NCBI GenBank assembly: GCA_016875195.1
Contig: VGRY01000001.1
Span: 1-64,000 of the forward strand
DNA: 64,000 nt
Reading direction: 5' to 3'
Origin: Deltaproteobacteria bacterium
GTDB lineage: Bacteria; Desulfobacterota; BSN033; UBA1163
Both the position numbers and the translations under genes were made by a program. A model generated the notes under the pieces. The model saw only the letters and a program-made list of their open reading frames with translations, had not been told where the DNA came from and made no database searches. This document shows positions 60,589 through 64,000 of this stretch, one piece after another. The number at the start of each line of letters is the position of its first letter. Position 1 is the first letter of the stretch.

Positions 60589-62760
60589 ATGTTGAGATTC
60601 AATGACATTTTGGACCGGTTGGCCTCCTACAATCCCAATGCCGACACAGACCTCCTTAAAAAGGCCTATGTCTTCTCCGCCAAAGTCCATCTTGGCCAGG
60701 TCCGCTTATCCGGCGAACCTTACCTCACTCACCCACTTGAAGTGGCTGGCATTCTCACCCAGATGCGACTCGATGTCGCCACCCTGGCCACGGGCCTTCT
60801 CCATGATGCTGTTGAGGACACCTTAACCACACCCGAGGAGATCCGCGAAAACTTCGGAGGGGAAGTTTCCCAGCTGGTCGAAGGATTAACCAAGATCAGC
60901 AGGATGTCGCTCAAGTCGTCCGAGGAAAGTCAAGCGGAAAATTTCAGGAGGATGATCCTGGCCATGGTGAAGGATATACGGGTTATCCTGGTCAAGCTCG
61001 CTGACCGCCTCCACAATATGCGGACGCTTCAATACCACACTCCGGAGAAACAGGCGGAGATCGCCCAGGAGACGCTCGATATCTATGCTCCATTGGCGAA
61101 TCGCCTTGGTATTGACTGGATCAAAACAGAGCTGGAAAATCTTGCCTTTAAGCACCTCTATCCGGATATCTATGGAGAGATACAGCAAAAGATCGCCAAA
61201 AAAGAGAAAGAGCGGCATCGCTATATCGAAGAAGTGAAGCGAACCCTGATGAAGAAACTTTACGAGAATAAGATCAAGGGAGAAGTGGCCGGCCGGCTCA
61301 AACAGATATACAGCATCTATCTCAAGATGAAGGATCAGAATATCGATTTTGATCAGGTCTACGATATCACGGCCTTCCGGGTCGTCGTCGAAAGCATCAA
61401 GGATTGTTATGATGTTCTGGGCATCATCCACTCCATCTGGAAACCCATCCCCGGTAAATTCAAAGACTATATCGGTCTCCCCAAAGAGAACATGTACCAA
61501 TCGCTCCACACCGCTGCCATCGGACCATACGGTGAACGGATTGAGATACAAATTCGAAGTCAGGAGATGCATCGGATTGCCGAGGAAGGCATTGCCGCTC
61601 ACTGGAAATATAAAGAAGGGAAACCCTTAGACGAAGCGGATGACAAACGGTTTACATGGCTGCGACAGCTCCTCGAATGGCAGCGCGATCTGAAGGATGA
61701 TCAGGAATTTATTGAAAGCGTCAAGGTGGACCTCTTTCCTCACGAGGTCTACATCTTTACCCCAAAAGGCGAAGTGAAAGAATTTCCTATTGGGGCTACT
61801 CCGGTCGATTTCGCTTACAGCATCCACTCCGATATCGGAAATCATTGTATTGGGGCAAAAGTGAATGCAAAGATCGTCCCCCTGAAATATGAGTTTAAAA
61901 GCGGAGATACGGTTGAGATCCTGACTTCTCCTAATCAGAAGCCGAGCAAGGACTGGCTCAAGTTTGCCAAAACCTCGCGGGCTAAAGCCAAGATCCGGCA
62001 GTGGTTCAAATCCGAGGAGAGAGAAAAATCAATTGCCCTCGGGAAAGAGATCCTGGACAAGGAACTCCGAAAATATAATCTCTATCAGGCCAAGTTGATG
62101 AAGTCTGGAGAGCTGGCAAGGGTAGCCGGAGAATTCAGCTTCCAAGCGGCAGAGGATCTGATCGCCGCTGTCGGTTACGGAAAGGTCACTGCCAACCAGA
62201 TCATTGGAAAAATCCTTCCTCCTGAAAAGTTAGAGCAGAAAGAGGAACAGGACGAAAGCCGTTTGAAAAGTCTTATTCAAAAAATCACCCGGACCGGACA
62301 GAAAGACGCTCTCCTCATCAAGGGAATCGATAACGTGATGGTCCGCTATGCAGGGTGCTGCAACCCCGTCCCGGGAGATAGGGTCGTGGGGTTTATCACC
62401 CGGGGACGCGGCGTCACCATCCATTCGATCGATTGTCAGTCCATGGTGGATGAAGACCCGAATAGGAAGGTAGAGGTCGAATGGGATTCGACAAAGGAAT
62501 ACAGTTATCCTGTCCGGATCCGTATCTATTCTGAGGACAAGAAGGGATTGCTGGCAGAGATCAGCAGCTCCATTGCTTCTAACGAAGCCAATATCACCAA
62601 TGCGAGAGTGGAAACGACGGATGACCGGAGGGCCATTGGGACTTTCGAGCTGCAGATCCGGGATTTAAACCATTTGAAAAAAGTGATCAAAAGCCTTGAA
62701 AAGATAAAAGGGGTTCACCGCGTGGAAAGGATGAAAATCGAATCACAGGGAGAAGCCTGA
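60589..62760 (+). CDS. RelA/SpoT-type bifunctional (p)ppGpp synthetase/hydrolase
   Basis: 723 residues in the standard RSH order: HD hydrolase domain (LLHDAVEDT near residue 70, LADRLHNMRTL near 138-148), synthetase domain (about 190-370, with LKQIYSIYLKMK and VYDITAFRVVV), TGS domain (about 390-450, VDFAYSIHSDIG) and a C-terminal ACT domain (from ~645). The intact HD motif suggests hydrolase activity, and the complete synthetase region suggests both functions. It governs the stringent response. The ATG at 60589 has only a weak TTTGAG upstream. Confidence 0.94.
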   Translation: MLRFNDILDRLASYNPNADTDLLKKAYVFSAKVHLGQVRLSGEPYLTHPLEVAGILTQMRLDVATLATGLLHDAVEDTLTTPEEIRENFGGEVSQLVEGLTKISRMSLKSSEESQAENFRRMILAMVKDIRVILVKLADRLHNMRTLQYHTPEKQAEIAQETLDIYAPLANRLGIDWIKTELENLAFKHLYPDIYGEIQQKIAKKEKERHRYIEEVKRTLMKKLYENKIKGEVAGRLKQIYSIYLKMKDQNIDFDQVYDITAFRVVVESIKDCYDVLGIIHSIWKPIPGKFKDYIGLPKENMYQSLHTAAIGPYGERIEIQIRSQEMHRIAEEGIAAHWKYKEGKPLDEADDKRFTWLRQLLEWQRDLKDDQEFIESVKVDLFPHEVYIFTPKGEVKEFPIGATPVDFAYSIHSDIGNHCIGAKVNAKIVPLKYEFKSGDTVEILTSPNQKPSKDWLKFAKTSRAKAKIRQWFKSEEREKSIALGKEILDKELRKYNLYQAKLMKSGELARVAGEFSFQAAEDLIAAVGYGKVTANQIIGKILPPEKLEQKEEQDESRLKSLIQKITRTGQKDALLIKGIDNVMVRYAGCCNPVPGDRVVGFITRGRGVTIHSIDCQSMVDEDPNRKVEVEWDSTKEYSYPVRIRIYSEDKKGLLAEISSSIASNEANITNARVETTDDRRAIGTFELQIRDLNHLKKVIKSLEKIKGVHRVERMKIESQGEA

Positions 62761-62878
62761 AGTAGTCATATAGTCGTATAGTCTCATAGTCAAATAGTCT
62801 TATAGTCTTTTAGTCCAAAAACGATAAAACATTAAGACTATACGACGATACGACTATTTGACGATACGACTATTAAAA
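62760..62878. repeat. Word-array palindrome (ATAGTC/GACTAT family)
   Basis: At least seven AGTC words in a six- to nine-base rhythm (ATAGTCGTATAGTC, ATAGTCAAATAGTC and so on) are mirrored by GACTATACGACGATACGACTATTTGACG. It separates the convergent rel and rpmB genes and may act as a two-way terminator. Confidence 0.6.
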
Positions 62879-62879
62879 A

Positions 62880-63071
62880 TCAGGCGGCTTTGGTGATCGC
62901 ACCGGAGCGAAGGCAACGGGAACAGATCTTCACCTGAACCGTCCGTCCTTCTTTAATCGCCTTCACCTTGTGGAGGTTGGGATACCAGACTTTTCGGGTC
63001 TTATTGTTGGCGTGACTCACATTGTGTCCAAAAACAGGCCCCTTGCCACAGATTTCACACTTCTTTGCCAT
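62880..63071 (-). CDS. rpmB: 50S ribosomal protein L28
   Basis: 63 residues with the L28 start AKKCEICGKGPVFGHNVSHANNKTRK and end VKICSRCLRSG. Two CxxC pairs show the zinc-binding (C+) form. The length is that of short L28 proteins. AGGTTATGAA upstream gives a weak ribosome-binding site. It is alone on the minus strand between rel and the secretin gene. Confidence 0.95.
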   Translation of the reverse strand: MAKKCEICGKGPVFGHNVSHANNKTRKVWYPNLHKVKAIKEGRTVQVKICSRCLRSGAITKAA

Positions 63072-63174
63072 TTCATAACCTCAGTTATAATTTATTTAAA
63101 ACTAACACACCCCTACTCAGAATTCAACCCCTCCATCGAGGGCGGTGACGAGGAACCGTATGGTTGATCCGGGC

Positions 63175-64000
63175 CTATTTCTTTCCCTCCTCCTTCCCCG
63201 CTTTATCCTCCCATTTTTTCAACTCCTTCTTGAGTCCCTCTAGTTTTTCTTTGAACTCATCCGTAACGGTCCGCGATTGGAGATGGTCGGTGATGATGTG
63301 AGGGGTCATTAAAAGGATCAACTCTCTTTTCTTATCTCCATAGTCGTGAGTTCCAAAAAGCGCGCCAAGGAGGGGAATTTTACTCAAGAGTGGAACACCC
63401 CCTTTATTTCTTTTTATTTCTCCTTCCATCAGTCCACCGATGACGATCGTCTGCCCTTCCAGCACGGACAGAACGGTTTTGGCCGTCGTTTTATTGAAGA
63501 ATGGAACATCCGGACGGCCAAAAACAGTTTTCACATCTGCATTGCTTTTCTCGACCTGGATCTCCAGTGTGATTAAACCTCCATCACTGATACGGGGAGT
63601 AACGGTGAGAATGATACCAACATCTTTGTATTCAATTGAACCTTCAACAAGATTAATTGGAGAAGTGGAGGTCGTTGTGTAAGTATTGGTTAAGATGGGT
63701 TCTGAAGTTCCGATTTGAATTTTGGCCTCCTTATTATTTGAAGCCAGAATGTGAGGTGAAGAGATCACGTTCAACCGGTTGTCAGCGGCTGCTGCATGAA
63801 CTGCAGCGGATACCCTTCCTCCCAATTCAACGATAGAATATCGAATAAATTTTTCTGTCGGAAGGGCTGCGCTGAAAGGATCGGCAGGAGGCCTTGATCC
63901 CATGACAACTTCCTGGGCATTTGGAGTTTTGCTCGAGAGGAACCTCGCCCATTCAATCCCGTATTTGACCGAATCGTCAAGGGAGATATCCGCGAGGAAA
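63175..64000 (-). CDS. gspD: Type II secretion secretin GspD, 3' part (5' end outside window)
   Basis: The frame is open from the right edge of the window to 63175, so the start lies beyond 64000. The visible ~275 residues begin in the secretin core (SLDDSVKYGIEWARF), then NVISSPHILASNNKEAKIQIG, a VGIILTVTPRIS block, VIGGLMEGE and VPLLSKIPLLGALFG, the classic GspD/PilQ C-terminal pattern, ending with a lysine-rich tail. It would form the outer-membrane channel of a type II secretion or pilus system. The V-GIEW and GLMEGE spacing favours GspD over PilQ. Confidence 0.9.
   Translation of the reverse strand, partial: FLADISLDDSVKYGIEWARFLSSKTPNAQEVVMGSRPPADPFSAALPTEKFIRYSIVELGGRVSAAVHAAAADNRLNVISSPHILASNNKEAKIQIGTSEPILTNTYTTTSTSPINLVEGSIEYKDVGIILTVTPRISDGGLITLEIQVEKSNADVKTVFGRPDVPFFNKTTAKTVLSVLEGQTIVIGGLMEGEIKRNKGGVPLLSKIPLLGALFGTHDYGDKKRELILLMTPHIITDHLQSRTVTDEFKEKLEGLKKELKKWEDKAGKEEGKK

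Overview
The window looks like a chromosomal segment of a strictly anaerobic, Gram-negative bacterium of the Desulfobacterota type (a sulfate reducer or syntroph). The reasons are cytoplasmic HdrABC/Flox electron-transfer genes, HdrD/NarI-like membrane redox genes, a GlcD-HdrD fusion, acyl-CoA beta-oxidation genes, a nickel ECF transporter with CooT, a TRAP transporter, an outer-membrane secretin and secDF. This assignment is inferred from gene content and was not tested by a search. No rRNA, tRNA, phage, CRISPR array or complete insertion sequence was found.

Layout. 1-2.9 kb: secD-secF. 3.0-7.7 kb (minus strand): an acyl-CoA ligase, a NarI-like cytochrome b, an HdrD-like Fe-S oxidoreductase and a GcvH-like lipoyl protein. 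7.9-17.6 kb (plus): hdrC-hdrB-hdrA followed by four Flox-type genes. The HdrA is a 1483-residue chimera in which a GltD/NfnB-like NAD(P)H module sits inside a truncated HdrA that is fused to a second, complete HdrA. 17.8-20.4 kb: FAD-linked oxidase/HdrD fusion. 20.8-25.5 kb: secreted amidohydrolase, an orphan gene, a biotinyl carrier domain, 3-hydroxyacyl-CoA dehydrogenase and thiolase. 25.5-31.3 kb: amidase, then a nickel region (DUF3842, CooT, outer-membrane barrel, NikMN-Q-O) preceded by a promoter that runs directly into a structured leader with a terminator. 31.3-39.1 kb: mixed accessory genes, including a BrnT/CopG-like toxin-antitoxin pair. 39.4-52.7 kb (minus): a probable nicotinate catabolic operon with TRAP uptake. 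52.8-64 kb: TtcA-like, EndoIII-like, a YbhGFSR-type ABC exporter, RelA/SpoT, L28 and the 3' part of a GspD secretin.

How the genes fit together. In the 39-53 kb operon, nicotinate dehydrogenase (three genes), 6-hydroxynicotinate reductase and enamidase would take nicotinate to 2-formylglutarate, as in Eubacterium barkeri. The later E. barkeri enzymes are absent. Instead there is a methylmalonate-semialdehyde-dehydrogenase-like gene, which on 2-formylglutarate would be expected to give glutaryl-CoA, CO2 and NADH. Glutaryl-CoA would feed a crotonyl-CoA/beta-oxidation route, for which the hydroxyacyl-CoA dehydrogenase and thiolase at 23-25 kb are candidates. The Hdr/Flox and HdrD/NarI-like genes would handle the reducing equivalents. 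This route is the most interesting inference in the window.

The spacers are also unusual. Many are large imperfect palindromes whose arms consist of short near-tandem words (TATCAGG, CTTGAACCC, ACACGG, ATAGTC, CCAAAT, CGAAAT). There are also three 132-bp elements with shared ends but different inner palindromes, two copies of a second inverted-repeat element, and one further MITE-like element between ABC genes. In at least two places a palindromic repeat appears to have replaced the 3' end of a gene and now encodes its C-terminus.
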